Positions 44,284 through 56,477 of a stretch of DNA of 64,000 nt are shown in pieces. The stretch is from contig JAMYHL010000013.1 in NCBI GenBank assembly GCA_025531455.1, forward strand, positions 62,001 to 126,000, written 5' to 3'. The notes under the pieces are model-generated. The model did not search any database and had not been told where the DNA came from. It saw only the letters and a program-made list of their open reading frames with translations. The translations under genes and the position numbers were made by a program. The stretch is from Apiotrichum sp. Y4204 (Eukaryota > Basidiomycota > Tremellomycetes > Trichosporonales > Trichosporonaceae). Position 1 is the stretch's first letter; each line of letters begins with the position of its first letter.

Positions 44284-45710
44284 TGTATATGTGGTTGTGT
44301 GTGGTTGGGGGGCGTTGGGAGTGGGAAAGCGATGGGAACACTGATGAGCGGGATGATGTGAAGTCGATGGCAGGACTATTTATACCATGACATCAATGAT
44401 GGCGGCCATGAGGTCGCGGTCCACAGTCTACTAGCAAGCAACAAGACGCTGGTCCTGGTCATTGCTGGTAACTTCACACTGCGCATGATGCCACGGGACG
44501 CCTGAGGATACGCGGCCACTGCAAGTCCTCGCCTGCATCGCTGGCAGACCGCTAGTGTTCGCCCCGCTCGCAGTGGAGGTAGATGGATGTGGCTGAGCCC
44601 GACGGCCACCAAGTTTGCTCAGCACCGAGCTCCGGAGCTCTCGGAGCGCAAAGGGGCAACGCAACGGTGCTCGGTGGAGTAACTTTTTGTTCGAGGTGAC
44701 ATCACCGGCAACCTGCGAGCCTGCGCGCTGTGATTGACATAACACGCGGTCATAACCTCAAAAGTCAGGTCGTCGCGTGGTGGCTCCTGGCGGCCTGACA
44801 GTCAGCAAGAGCTCAGCGATGTGGAGTTGATGGAGTATGGCTCGCGCCGACGCCACAACGCCGACGGCCAGGTACACGAGGGGTGAGCGGTCCTGATGTT
44901 GCGTCTCGCAGCGATGGCCGTCTCGACACTACAATGACCGTCCCCGCTCCTCAACTCTCCATGGGAATGAATCAGCCGTCCAAATTATCAGCGACAACTC
45001 GGCCCTTAACCGGTAATGAAGAGATGCTTCCGGCCGATCCGGCCGTCCCGGCTCCGTGCCTGTGGATGATTCTGGAGCATGCTGATCGAAGATCACCCAC
45101 GCTAAAGTAGCGCGACGATCACGCGTGTGTGGTCATGCGAGATCTGCGTGTAATCTCCGTGATCCTCATGTGGCTGATTATACTTCCGCAGATCCCTCCC
45201 TCTGTGTGGAGGTACAAGCTTTACGAAAAACGTCATTGTGTCATCACACATCTGGCCTGGGAGCAGAGGACGGGCCACAGGGCTCTGGAGGGTGCTCTGG
45301 ATTTCTTGGCACTCACGGGGGTTCAGAGCGCCCTGACAAGGGACCTTCAAGCTTCAAGCATGCCACCAGCATCATGACGACCATGACTGCGATGAGCCAA
45401 GAGGACCCAGACAGAACCAAGCTGCTGCGGGGCACACTGGAGTACAGGATGTGCTGCGGCTGGCAGCGCCCTCTGCGCGCAGGGTGCAACATGAGGAGCA
45501 CGCTGGGCGGGGCGCAGACAGCCACTCGGGCCAAGGCCGGACAAGACGTCAGCCGGCATGAACCCCCTACCCCACAGCCATCATGACACCAGCCGTTTTA
45601 ATCGCAAGTCCTCAGCCCCAGTCAGGTGAAAGCACTTTCTACTCAAAACACGTCGCATTTTCACTCTTTTTTCTTTTTCCTCCTCTTTCCACATTCGCCA
45701 TCCACCCCAC
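44284..45710. other. Divergent intergenic region
   Basis: 1.4 kb between the MDR reductase (-) and the small membrane protein (+). No gene-like frame seen. The right end (45640-45705) is a pyrimidine-rich leader. Confidence 0.5.
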
Positions 45711-46715
45711 ATGTCACTCACCCGCATTCCTGTTCTCGCGCTCACCGCGCTCCTCGCCGCCAGCGAGGCCCACGCCTACACCTGGTGCTACGACCGTTAT
45801 TCTCGCCGTGAGTATTGGACATATGAGAAAAGTAGAATCGCGTTGCCGAGATCCAGCGTGTTCTCGCCACCCATATCAAGGAAACATCTGCAGCATCGCG
45901 TCTTGGATGCATTGCATCCACAGCGGTGGGTGAGGAAGTGCAAAAGATTAGCCTTCCTTTCGCCACCTGCTGCGGCCGACCGATACATATGTCAACAACT
46001 TATACTGTGGTCAGGTGGGCTTCCGCCTGGCATCACAGCTTCACATGACGCAAGTTACTGACCGCAGAACGTTACCGCTGTCTCTCGACTGGCGAGCGCA
46101 TCGCCATTGGCGTGTGCGTCGGCGTCGGTGTCTTCCTCCTCTTTGCGCTCTGTGGTATGGCGCGCCGCCGGTGAGTCTGCAGTCTTGGTAATTGCGGGGT
46201 GTATTCATGGCCGTTTTCTTGGCCGCCCAGCGCTTGCATCCCACCCAAATCGCCCCCTTTTGACACAGCGCTAACATGTCAGACGGGTACGGAACCACAA
46301 CAAGCAGTTCCGCCCCCCGCCTCCCGTGGGCATGGGCGGTGGCGGCAACCCGTACGCGAACAACCCGCCTCCTCCGGTTGGCACGTACGGCAACTACTCG
46401 GGGTACAACGGCGGATCCGATGGTCCCGGCGGCGGCTACGGCGGCCCGAACAACCTCTCAAACCTCCCGCCCCCGCCGAACAGCTACCAGCCCGGCGGCG
46501 GCCTTTCGGGGCAGTACTACAACAACGAGCGGACGGCTGCCACCGACTTCAAGGACAGCCCGATGAGCAGGAACGACAACGAGCTCGCCGACCACTCGTA
46601 CGAGTACCGCCAGGCGCAGGAGAATGCTGCGTCCAGCGAGCCTGCGCCTCCGGGCTACAATGTGCCGTCCGGCGGCTACGCCGCGCCCGCTGGCCCGCCC
46701 CCAGGCAAGAACTGA
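45711..46715 (+). CDS. Signal-peptide, single-TM protein with Gly/Pro/Tyr-rich tail (RCR-like)
   Basis: Three exons (45711-45807, 46068-46170, 46283-46715) give 210 residues. Residues 1-22 are a signal peptide (MSLTRIPVLALTALLAASEA). A very short lumenal part follows (YTWCYDRYSRQRYRC, two cysteines). Then comes one transmembrane helix (IAIGVCVGVGVFLLFALCGM), an Arg-rich stop-transfer stretch (ARRRRVRNHNKQ), and a cytosolic tail rich in Gly, Pro, Asn and Tyr (GGGNPYANNPPPPVGTYGN; PPGYNVPSGGY). This layout resembles RCR-domain proteins, which regulate chitin deposition and plasma-membrane protein turnover through PY motifs; a PPGY motif is present. The link to RCR is by architecture, not clear sequence identity. 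The 260-nt first intron is unusually long for the window. Confidence 0.7.
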
Positions 46716-47237
46716 GCTAGGATGCAAGCTGGCTCTGGGTCCCGAGCTTCCGATCGAGCCATGCGCGCGGCCCAAAACGCAGGCCGCTGATCGACTTGGT
46801 AGGATCTGGCCTGCAAGGTTGTACACGCCGGGACGTACGTTTTACATGTCTTGCGTTGTTTTCTCTACACCGTATCTATCGTATCGTTATATATCTCCGG
46901 GGCCTTAGACCCCACCGCCGAATAATGCGCGGCACAACACATGACGCCGCGAGAGATTTATGCATTCACGTTGAACGATTCAAGGGGTGAGCTTAGGAGC
47001 GCGACGGGCAATGACATCACTGCACCAGCGTCATAACTGGGAAATAACTGTTCATGCTTTGGCCTCACCTGCTGCTGTACGGAGTGAAATGTAACTGCAG
47101 TGTGGATCGTGACGGTCATGAGAAGGGGAGCGTGAGAAAGAACGTGAGGGCATGTAGGTGACTCAGAGCCGGAAGAATTAAATGGTTTGCACAGGGCGAA
47201 AAAGGGATTTTAGTATACGAGCCGGAGTGCTGCGCCG
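46716..47237. other. Convergent 3' region
   Basis: 520 bp between the 3' ends of the RCR-like gene (+) and the TRP channel (-). No gene seen. Confidence 0.5.
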
Positions 47238-49810
47238 TTAAATGCCGGACACGGCCGCGACCTTGGCGAGGAGCTCCTCGAGGCGCTTCTGCGACTCGCG
47301 AACCTCGTTCCATTCCTCGGCGGTGACGGTAACCGTAGACGCTTGCGACTTGAAAAGCTTGCCCAGACCGCCAGTCCTCTCCCTGCGTGGCTGGGGCTTC
47401 TTCGACGCAGCAGCATCCGCAGCGGCCGCCTCAGGGTCCTCAATGAGCTGCGAGGGCGAGGGCGTCTCGATGGTGGGAGGAGAGATCTCGAAGGCGGCGT
47501 GGATGAGGACCTCAGAATTAGATCCAAGGAACGAGCTGGGGTCAGTTAGGTATCAGTTGCGAGGACGTACTCCAGAATTCCACCACCGCGCTTCTCGTGG
47601 GATTGGCCGCGCTCGGCGAGGCGGATGCGGCGACGCGTGGTGCGGTAGCGCCAGCGCTCGAAGGCAGAGATGGCAAAGAGGATCGGAAAGTTGCAAACAC
47701 GGATGAGGAAGACGTTGACACGGTGAAGCTGCTCATGCGATGTGACATGGCTGAGGGGAACAAGAATGGCAAGCGCAATGAGGTTGAATCCTGGAAAGTA
47801 CGAGAACACAGAGTCGGACTTGACACCGTCAAGAGTGGCGACGACGTGCTGGAAGAGGTACTCGTTCTGGGCGTTTGAGTAGACACGACCATACTTCTGA
47901 GAAATCATGGACATCATCATGGTGATGAGGAAGGTCTTGCAGAGCGCGTTGTAGACGAAGAGAATGGGAGGTCCAAACTCGGGGTGGTACAGTTCGCCCT
48001 CGCTCATGCTGCCAGTACCGAACTGTTGTCAGCAAAGATATGACAGGTCATGCTCACCCAGATCTTGAACAAGAGCTTGGCCGTGTGGCCCATGGTGAAG
48101 CCCTGGGGACGTCCCAGCTCCCAAAGACAGAAGCAGATACCACTGAAGGCAACGGCTACACGGTTAGTAGACACAATATAGTCAACCCACCTGTCAGGAG
48201 CATGAAGTTTATGTAGGTGGCAATCATTTCACGAAGCTGGAGTCAATGGGATTCTCGTGCGTTCACTTACAGCAATGAGGACCACCGACGAGTTAATGAG
48301 GAAGAAGACCATGCGGGGGAAGAGGATGCAGGCCGCGAGCGCGAGAATGTCGAATGCATAATCGGCCGTCCTGGAGGAGTGCCTCACGAGGCCAATTATA
48401 CGGATCGTGAGATACGTGATAAAAATGGCGAGCTGATGTGAGAAGACGCGTAGGGAGTAGACTCACGAAGGAGAGATCAAACATGTTCCACGCATTGGCG
48501 ACATAGACTGCGCTGTTAGCATGTAATGGACAGTGTTCAGTCCAGAACCTACCAAGCCAACCATTCTCGCGAGCCGAAGCAAACTCATCGAGGAGAACGC
48601 CAAAGGTGTATATGACAAAGAGGACCTCCACTCCAGTGACGGCCTTGAGATCGCGAGCTGAGGATGAGCAAACAATTAAGACTGGTACGCACTGGAAAGA
48701 GTAGCGACAAAGAGACCAAGCAGAATGGCAAACGAGACAAACTCAATCCAGCCACGCCAGCGGGGAACGCGGAGACGGGTATAGTCGAGCCACCCGGCGC
48801 GGTAGGGGTTGTAGAGGTAGACAGTCGCGGACTCGGGGTCATACTCGTCAAGGAGAGGGGTGGTCTCACGAGCGGGGCCGCGCTGCGCCAGCTGGCGACG
48901 ACGTGTTTTGGCCGAGATGAAGTTGTCCGCAATGAGTGAGTGGCTAGTCTGCGGTTGCCAAACAAGCTCGCCGGTGTAAATGTTGTCAATGAGGTGCTGG
49001 ATAAGTGGCTGCGCCAGGACGCGCTTGGCATCGGACACAATCGCCAGCTCCATGGCACTGTCGCGGGCTTGCTCCAGGTCATCGTCTTGGACTGCCGCGC
49101 GCACGTCCTCTGGCGCGCCGTCCAGGGCACCCCAGACACGGACCAGCTCCTCGGTAAGCGCGACCTCGTTGGCCGCCTCGGGCCACGAGCGCAATATTTT
49201 GACTGCCTGTCAGAATTTTGCCACATATGAAGCCTCGCCCAGGTTGGTGCGAAGCCGTGCAGTTGCCACTCAAGTCACTCACTCGCGAGCAGCTCGCAGA
49301 ACTCGGCGCGAGTGCCCATGACGGCCGCCTGCGACAAGTCCGCTTCGACAAGGCGGAGGAATTGGATACTGCTTGTCAGCAAGGGAAGGAAGGCAGGTGA
49401 CAGTGGCCTGAGGCGCAAGAACCGTGACAGCCTTGATTGCAGCTACCACGGGCGTCCTCATCGCCTACCTGTGCGCATATACGAAGTTTCTCCGTGCGAC
49501 TCATGACTCACCGGCAGGCCATGATAGCATAGATCACCGCGCCGAGGGAATTGGAGGCATCCTCGGCCACATCCTCCTTGGGGGGCTTGGGGGTGAAGCG
49601 CTTAACGATGGGCCTAACTATCGTGTAGTTGATGGACGGGGCGATGAGGGCGTCCCAGGCAAGCGGCTGGTCGACCGCGTCGTTGACAGCCGCGAAGATG
49701 GCGTGGATGAGGCCGTACACTGTCGACGGCACGTCCTTTCCTGCGTCTTCTGCGGGCGGAGCCCCCGGGGGAGGGGACGCGACGCGCTGCGGCGACTCGT
49801 TTGTCGACAT
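47238..49810 (-). CDS. TRP-type vacuolar cation channel (Yvc1-like)
   Basis: Ca2+-permeable channel that releases calcium from the vacuole in budding yeast. Ten exons on the - strand: 49512-49810, 49283-49368, 48693-49202, 48553-48657, 48467-48507, 48271-48432, 48191-48236, 48058-48155, 47571-48022, 47238-47535, giving 698 residues with all phases closing. The N-terminal cytosolic domain includes FLRLVEADLSQAAVMGTRAEFCELLAIKILRSWPE. Six membrane segments begin at about WRGWIEFVSFAILLGLFVAT. A VYVANAWNMFDLSF segment precedes TM3, the pore region reads FGTGSMSEGE, and the following helix has FLITMMMSMISQKYGRVY. The C-terminus is acidic and ends in a Glu/Lys-rich helix. Six introns are 34-35 nt. 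Target membrane inferred from homology. Confidence 0.9.
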
Positions 49811-52455
49811 TCTGTTGGTGTGTGTCTGTGTGCTTGTGCGTTATGCCAAAGGTATGGCAAAAGCCTGCGCTTGGCACGGTGCGTTTGCAAGACGTGGAGA
49901 GGAATGCATCGAGGGAGATGTCAAGCGAGAAGGCGGCGGCGGCGGCCAACGGCCATGCTACCATGGTTGCATGCTGGCAGCTGTGCCATGGTGCCATGGT
50001 CTCACTGTACGACGACCCACAGTGTGACTTTTGTGGATCGACAGGCAACAGAGGATCGATCGCTTAAAGTCCTGTGCCTGACGGGGCAAAAAGTGACCGA
50101 CCTGCCGCCACACGCGCGTGACGGACGCGCCGCGCGCGCCGCGGTCGCTTGGAGCACCAGGGTCGGTGGGCAGTATGGGCAGTGCGGTAGTGCCAACCGA
50201 TGGACAGGGTGGGACACCAGATACGATACAAAGTCAATCGACTTGAACCACGTAGAGGATAGAGGACAAAGGATAGTTAGGATATCTAGTATAAGTAGGA
50301 CACTTTCTTCCCTTGTCCAAGTAGGGCCTGGTCTCAGGTCTCGGACCTCGCAACATTCCGGTTCCGAGCGGCTACACAGGATACTGCATCAAGCGCAGAT
50401 CGCAGTGTACTGTAGATCTCACAGCTCTGCAGGCTTCCCAGCGATTCAGAGATTCACCAGACCGGGCGTTGGGCCTCGCACGTAGGTCCTTTGAGGCTCA
50501 GGTGTTGCGAGATCGGGTCTCCTCCGGCCGCCCACTACGTTTAGCGGCGGCGCGCTCCGTATCGGCCCCCTTTATACCTCGGTACCTCTACATACACCTT
50601 TAGCTTGAGAATTTGAAGCCGTGTGTGCCTCTAACTGTCCGTCGGGATGGCGTCGGGAGACGGCGTCGGGACAGGAGGTTAAATAGCTGTACAGCTCAAA
50701 GAGGTATTCAAGAAGACAGAAAGAGTCGAGAGTGGAAGATGACCGTTATGACGTCTCATCGATCTCACAAATCACAGATCACCCATCTGTGGATCTGTGG
50801 CCGGATCTGTCGGACCTGTAGGCATGTTGGCGTGGTGCACTGGTGTGCTGGTGCACCTAGTGCAAAGATGCGGGGCGAGGAGCATGGAGCTGGCGAGACG
50901 AAGCGCAGCTAGCGCAGAAGCGTTGCTCGCCAGAGTAGATGCTGGCCATATGCTGTAATCATGAAAGTCACCAGCCTGAGGAGCTGAGCTGTTTGGCCGT
51001 AGCAACAAATGTGCCCCGCCTGAGATGCTCAACAGCTCAGGCTCTAGACGGGGATGGTAAGCCAGTTGATCAGCGGGCTGTGATCAATACGGCCTCTTGC
51101 CATCTTCGAGCTTCGAACAGTTGATTCCCGGCGATGGAAAGGATGGCACCTGTTCCTTTGAGACAACTCCTTGGAAACATCCGAGGCGGGCGGTTCTATT
51201 CTGAACATGCTCTCCTCTCTGAGCACAAGGCGATGTGATGGACACGGGCCACATGTGCGTCTTGCAGCGTTGAGATCTGGACCCTCATTTCAGGAAGCGC
51301 GACGGTCTGAGCCAATCTTTCATGCTCCAAAGATCTCCGTCGATTTCGAATCACAGCTACATCACAGGTTGTCTCAGTCTTGAGAAGAACGGATGGGAAA
51401 GCTAGGCAGGCGCTATGACATTGGGACGGGGAGCTGACGCGCGGTGCAGACCGTGCGGGAGCGCCTTTGCGTTGAGCGTTGAACTAGGTCGATGATGCCG
51501 ATGACGGAGAACGGTAGGACTGCCAGACGGCCGGGACGTACCTTTGCCCCCCCCCCACCCCACACTCCGTTCAAGTGCTACTCATTTTGGACCGTTGACG
51601 GCAGGTGGACGCAATGGGGACGGTATCGCACCTCTGATCCTCTGAGGTTCTTTTGCAGGGCGAATGCCCAAGAATGGGCTAAGCTGTGTTGGTGCCTGTG
51701 TGATTCCCGATGCGGCGCCCAGAGGACATGGCAACCTCTGCTGTTGTGCACTGATCGCATTTGACTGAATGATGTCTCTCCACTTTTGTGGTATCGATCG
51801 CGGACCGCGGAACAGCCCTCCGGGCCTCCGGGAACAGATCGAGGCCATCTAATAACAACCCAAAAAAGGAACCTCGCGGAATGTGCGTTTCGCTTCTGAT
51901 GATCTGCTGCTGATCACGATCAGTCTAGTCATCGCGCTCGGGCTGCCGGTCCCGCTCAGTGGCTCCCGTCCGGCGCCACATAGGGTTTCTGATAGCGATA
52001 GTGTATGTTAGTGGAAAGTTGGGTAGTGGCACAGCACAGAGGAGAAAATGAATGGGAATCTCTGATGGATCTCGCGATCTGGAGTGGGAGTTCTCCTTTC
52101 ATTCACAGCTTTACAGTGTGGTGGATGTGGAGAGGTATAATACAGGACATGGATGCTCTTCTCGATCGGTGGATCCTCTCTGCTTCACGATCTTGTATCT
52201 TTTACTTCGTTGTCCGTTGTCTAGCTGACTGTACTCTGGGTGTGTGGTCCCAAAGATCTGCAACGACTGCCACACTCGCCACATTCCAACAGTCGCGACT
52301 CTTTCTGATCTTCATCTCCCTGTCCCCGCCAACCGCGGTCGCGACCGTGCCCGTCGACGTGCTGGTCACGTCGCTATAAGTCGTGTTAAAAGCCGCCTCA
52401 TCAGAACTGTCTCTTTGCTTTGCCACTCCCCATCATCGCAGTACCACAGCACACA
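49811..52455. other. Divergent intergenic region, no gene recognised
   Basis: 2.6 kb between the TRP channel (-) and MTD1 (+). Highly CG-rich near 50090-50160 with CGCGCG runs. GGATATCTAGTA-type motif at about 50278. Short open frames lack family signatures. It could hide a non-coding RNA, but nothing in the primary sequence supports one. Confidence 0.45.
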
Positions 52456-53656
52456 ATGCTCAACATCTCTTCCCCTCCCGCAATGTCGCGCTCCTCGAGC
52501 TGCTCAACATTAACTCTGGTACCGACGACACCGCCCCCCGGCCCAAAGTCGCTCTTTGACTCCCCCGCCACATTGCCCCTGCACTTCCTTGACGGCCTGG
52601 ATAACCTCCACCTCTCCGTCCCCAAGAAATGCGTCGATCTCACGGGCCCGAAGGTCGTCAAACCCATCAAAACACTTCTCACCGCGGCGCTCGCGGCGTT
52701 GGACCGCCCACTCCGTATTGTCGGTCTCCTCGCGACCTCTGACTCGGGATGCCACATGTACGCAGATATGACTGCGCGGGCGTGCAAGGCCGCCGATGTC
52801 GTGTTTGACAAGCTCGACCTCAGCTCCCAGCGGGCAGAGTTCGGCGACGACGAGGACGCCGCGTTCTCCCTGGTCAGCGCTGAGATCGAAAAACTCAATA
52901 TCGACGGAGAGGTTGACGGTCTTATCATCTATTTCCCTCTATTCTCGCCCGAGCGCGACGCTGCGCTCCGCAGACTCATCCACCCCCGCATCGACGTCGA
53001 GGGTGTGCACCCCACCTCCCTCGAGCGGTCGTACGCCGAGGCGCCTCAGTCCGTAGAAGACCTTACTGCCAATCCCGCAGAAGGCACAGTGTATCCCTGT
53101 ACTGCTCTCGCTGTGTTCCGCGCACTACAGGCGCCGGAGGCCTCCCTTGTTGACTCAGAAACAACCAGCCCGGAACGCTTCCGCGGCAGGACAGTCACAG
53201 TCATCAACCGGTAAGTGGCAGTTGCGCCGCCACACCAGGTCTGTCTCTGACAGTTATAGGTCCGAGACCGTCGGCCGCCCACTGGCAGGCATGCTCGCGA
53301 ATGCGGGCGCTCGCGTCTTCTCCGTCGACATCGACTCGACGCATCTCTATCAGCGCACGAGCGACGAACCGTACGCGACAACGGACCTTGGACGACAGGA
53401 TCTGGCGCTTCTGCTGGCGCAGAGTGACGCTGTGGTCTCCGCCGTTCCGGGCGAGAACTTCAAAATCACAACAGCCTCTCTGCGACCTGGGGCGGTTTGT
53501 GTTGACCTCTCCGAGCACGGCAACTTTGACGCGGACGTGCGCACCATCGCCGGGGTGTTCGCCCCGCGCCTTGGGTCCGTCACAATTCTTATGCTCAAGA
53601 TGAACGCGCTCGTCCTCCACTCGCGTGCCCGACGCGGTAATGGTAACGCAAAATAG
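52456..53656 (+). CDS. MTD1: Methylenetetrahydrofolate dehydrogenase (NAD+), MTD1-like
   Basis: Cytosolic one-carbon enzyme converting 5,10-methylene-THF to methenyl-THF with NAD+. Exons 52456-53210 and 53260-53656 give 383 residues. Markers: TSDSGCHMYADMTARACKA at the substrate site, DGLIIYFPLF, the segment TVTVINRSETVGRPLAGML for the dinucleotide fold, and DAVVSAVPGENFKI. In bifunctional dehydrogenase/cyclohydrolases a Lys follows the catalytic Tyr by four residues; here that place is Thr (Y-A-D-M-T), as expected for a mono-functional enzyme. An N-terminal Ser/Thr/Pro-rich extension of about 35 residues (MLNISSPPAMSRSSSCSTL) precedes the domain and could be a targeting or regulatory tail; a second in-frame ATG at 52483 is a possible alternative start. 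Identity strong. Confidence 0.9.
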
Positions 53657-55019
53657 GATCGGAGAGTCGCCCCGTTTTGGGTTTGTCAATCCGAGCGCCG
53701 CCGATCCAAGGATGATTCGCACATCTACATTCCTGGGCCGCGATCGATCGAGGAGAGCTGAATGGCTCTGGAGCCATTCCTCCGCATATAATGGCAACAA
53801 TTGTAGAATCAGTCGGCACATAATCGGATTCTAGACCTGTGAATTAGATCCCAAGCCCACTTCACCTTTCAATCTCCTCATCACCGCTCTCATCTTCATT
53901 CCGCTTGATTCGCTCTTGATACACTAGTGATGATATATCGGATGCACTCTTACCGCCGGCGAATGCCAGTGTTGAGCTGAAATTGCATGCGGCGTGACGC
54001 GATCGGTTGTCGAAGGTGGGGCGGAATGCCAGATGGGATTCGCACCCGCACATCTGTTGAACCCACGGGCAACGGAATGCGCATCAGCTCGTCAGCTCGC
54101 CCTCTGGCTGCTCCCCCCTCAGCAGGGCTGTCAAAACACCGGATCAACAGTACGTCACGGCGATCCACACAGACGTCCACGGGCCACGCTCGTAGAATAC
54201 CAAACTCGGGCTCGGCCCGCCCAGACCCCCGCAGTTGCAGTAATCGGTGACTGAGAGCGAAGCTGAATCTATACTACCTAACGCGAATGGCATCATTCGT
54301 GCTTGTTATTCACGCCACGCATTGATCCGACTGAAGTAAGGTCGGTTCCGAGTTGTCGCACGAGTAAAGCAAGAAGGAGCGATTGAACACAGTACACATG
54401 GGACCATGCGCAAAGCGGCGAGAACAGACACCATCATTGGCATCGGAGGTCACGCAAGATTCTAACCTGTGGCGATGAGATCTGCTCCATTGGAGTGAAC
54501 GAGGAATGTGGGGATCCGACGCGCCTGTTCGGAAACGAGCTCCAGAGTTCTAGAACAAGTCCAGAATGTGGACGCTGATAAGCACCATGCCCCAGCCTTT
54601 CCATGAGCTTGTGATCACAGGTGCCCAACCCCATCTCGAGTCGAGCTTGCTGTCAGCTGCTGAGAGGCTATTGGAAGCGTTATAGCTGAGCTATCTGCAT
54701 TTGCGAGCCAGTTTCCGGAACCACGGTGAGGTTCTCAAGGAGATAGTGCGCCCCACCACACACCACGTACAGGGGTGAGTGTGGTTGTCCCACGGCAGTT
54801 AGTTCGTGTCATTGATCCCGTCTCCGCTTACGCAACGCGTGTCACCCCTGCGGCTATGCAAGTTGTGTGTGCATCTACGCGCCAGCCGGCGCGTTCTCCC
54901 AGTTCCCAGTAGCCAAACCTAAGAGTATAGACTCTCCACCATCAATATGGATGGCTCCGGGCGACTCGGCATCAGACAGATCAGCCCCCGCACTGCCCTC
55001 ATGTGCCGTCTTTTCCAGC
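53657..55019. other. Convergent 3' region, no gene recognised
   Basis: 1.4 kb between the 3' ends of MTD1 (+) and mS35 (-), unusually long for a convergent pair here. No acceptable frame found on either strand. Confidence 0.45.
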
Positions 55020-56067
55020 TCAGTTCTTGGCCTTCTTGGCCTCGACCTTGGCCTGCGCCTCGGGAGTAAGCCACTCTTTCGGGAACCCGCGGACGCCGCC
55101 GACAACCTCCGGGCGGCGCTTGAGCGCCTCGGCGCGAGCGTGGTTCTGCAGTCCCCAGCGCTGGCGCTTCTTGGCCATGCGCGCGAGCAGGTGACGTGTG
55201 TCAACGGGCGTGTCGGCGGAAAGCGGCGAGTTGGTGTCCTGCGGGTCAGATTGAGAATGTGAACACAACCCACGTTGGCAGCGGCGACGAGGCGCTCAAG
55301 GGTATCGCTGACGGCCTTGCGGTTCATCCGTCCGGTGGGATACCTGTCCTCTGCCATCTTGATGTAGCCGTGCGCGTTCTCGCCCTCGGCCTGCACCTCG
55401 AGCGAGAACTCGTTGCGGCCCGGGAAGCCGGGCGTCCAGCGCGGGCCAGCAAGGAGCTTGAAGCGCTTGATCGCCTCGGGCGTCTTGAGCGGCAGCGAAG
55501 AAATCGGGGCAACGAGGACGCGCTTCCGGTCGTACGAAGAGTTCGGGTTCGCGAGATCCATCGTCGACGTCACGCGGAGTGCGCCCTCCGGAGGGGGAGT
55601 AAACGGACGCGCCTGGGCTGTGGGTGTGAGCAAAATGTAGCGGGCTTGAGAGTGACTTGCTGCCATCAAATTAAGCAAGCAGTGTCAAAAAACAAGCAAT
55701 GTGACGGCCAACAGCGTTCTACGCGCGCGCAAGGCAAAGCAACGCGAGACCTCGAGAGCAGCCGCATGCGTCGACTTCTCCTCCCCATTCCACACTCACC
55801 GGCCAGTGCGGGCTGGTCGGCCGTCATCTTGCTCACGAGGCTCCGCACCGCGTCGATCCGCAACAACCGGAGGTGACCAAAGCTCGTCGCGTCGTCGTAC
55901 TTGTACGTGGGCATGTCCTCGAGCTCCCACCACTGGTTGGTCTTCTTCGTGCTGGCGCGGGGCGCGCTCGCGGCCGCGGAGGTCGAGAGCGCGCGAGCCG
56001 GGAGCTGCGCGGGCGAGGCGCGCAGTGCGCGTGAGGAGGACGCCGCGGCGGTGCGCAGGACGGACAT
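55020..56067 (-). CDS. Mitochondrial small-subunit ribosomal protein mS35 (Rsm24 family)
   Basis: Component of the mitochondrial ribosome small subunit. Exons 55800-56067, 55274-55617 and 55020-55238 (- strand) give 276 residues. The first about 35 residues are an Arg/Ser/Ala-rich presequence ([18 protein letters not shown]). The family core is [20 protein letters not shown] followed by [20 protein letters not shown] and LERLVAAAN. The C-terminal extension ends in a Lys/Ala-rich tail ([13 protein letters not shown]). Intron 1 is 182 nt, intron 2 is 35 nt. The acceptor at 55618 is set by frame, because the nearby alternative CAG is out of phase. Confidence 0.9.
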
Positions 56068-56477
56068 TGTGGGTTGGAGTGTGTGTGCAGAATGTCTTTG
56101 TATCTCGATCCGAGATGGAAAAGTCCGGGATCGACAGTGGACGGGTCGTCGCCGAAATGTTCAAGGGAGGGAGATTTAAATAATATCTAGATGTCTTGGT
56201 GCACATAGATAGGCTTGTCAACAAGGGAGTTTTTCATGACCTCGCCAGAGTTGAGGCAGCACGCGCCTATCTCTAACCTTCAATGGCAATACCGGATATC
56301 CGGATATGATGTTGTTTGTTGATCCTGGAGGGTTAAGTACTGCGACCGTTAAGTACTGCGACCAAGACAGAAGAGAGCACATTGTGTCGAGAACAGATTG
56401 TCGCAACTTGACATGCACCCCCGTACCATAATCTGTATTACTATACTACAATGTATACTCTCGAACGTCTACGCTGC
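56068..56477. other. Intergenic, tail-to-head
   Basis: 410 bp upstream of mS35 and downstream of the coiled-coil gene, both on the - strand. It contains a direct repeat TTAAGTACTGCGACC (56333-56347 and 56349-56363, near-perfect tandem copies). No gene. Confidence 0.6.

Noticed and set aside
49811..50485. Open frames overlapping the start of the TRP channel and its promoter
   Set aside because: They overlap the conserved TRP exon 1 on the other strand and show Arg/Cys/Gly-rich random composition.
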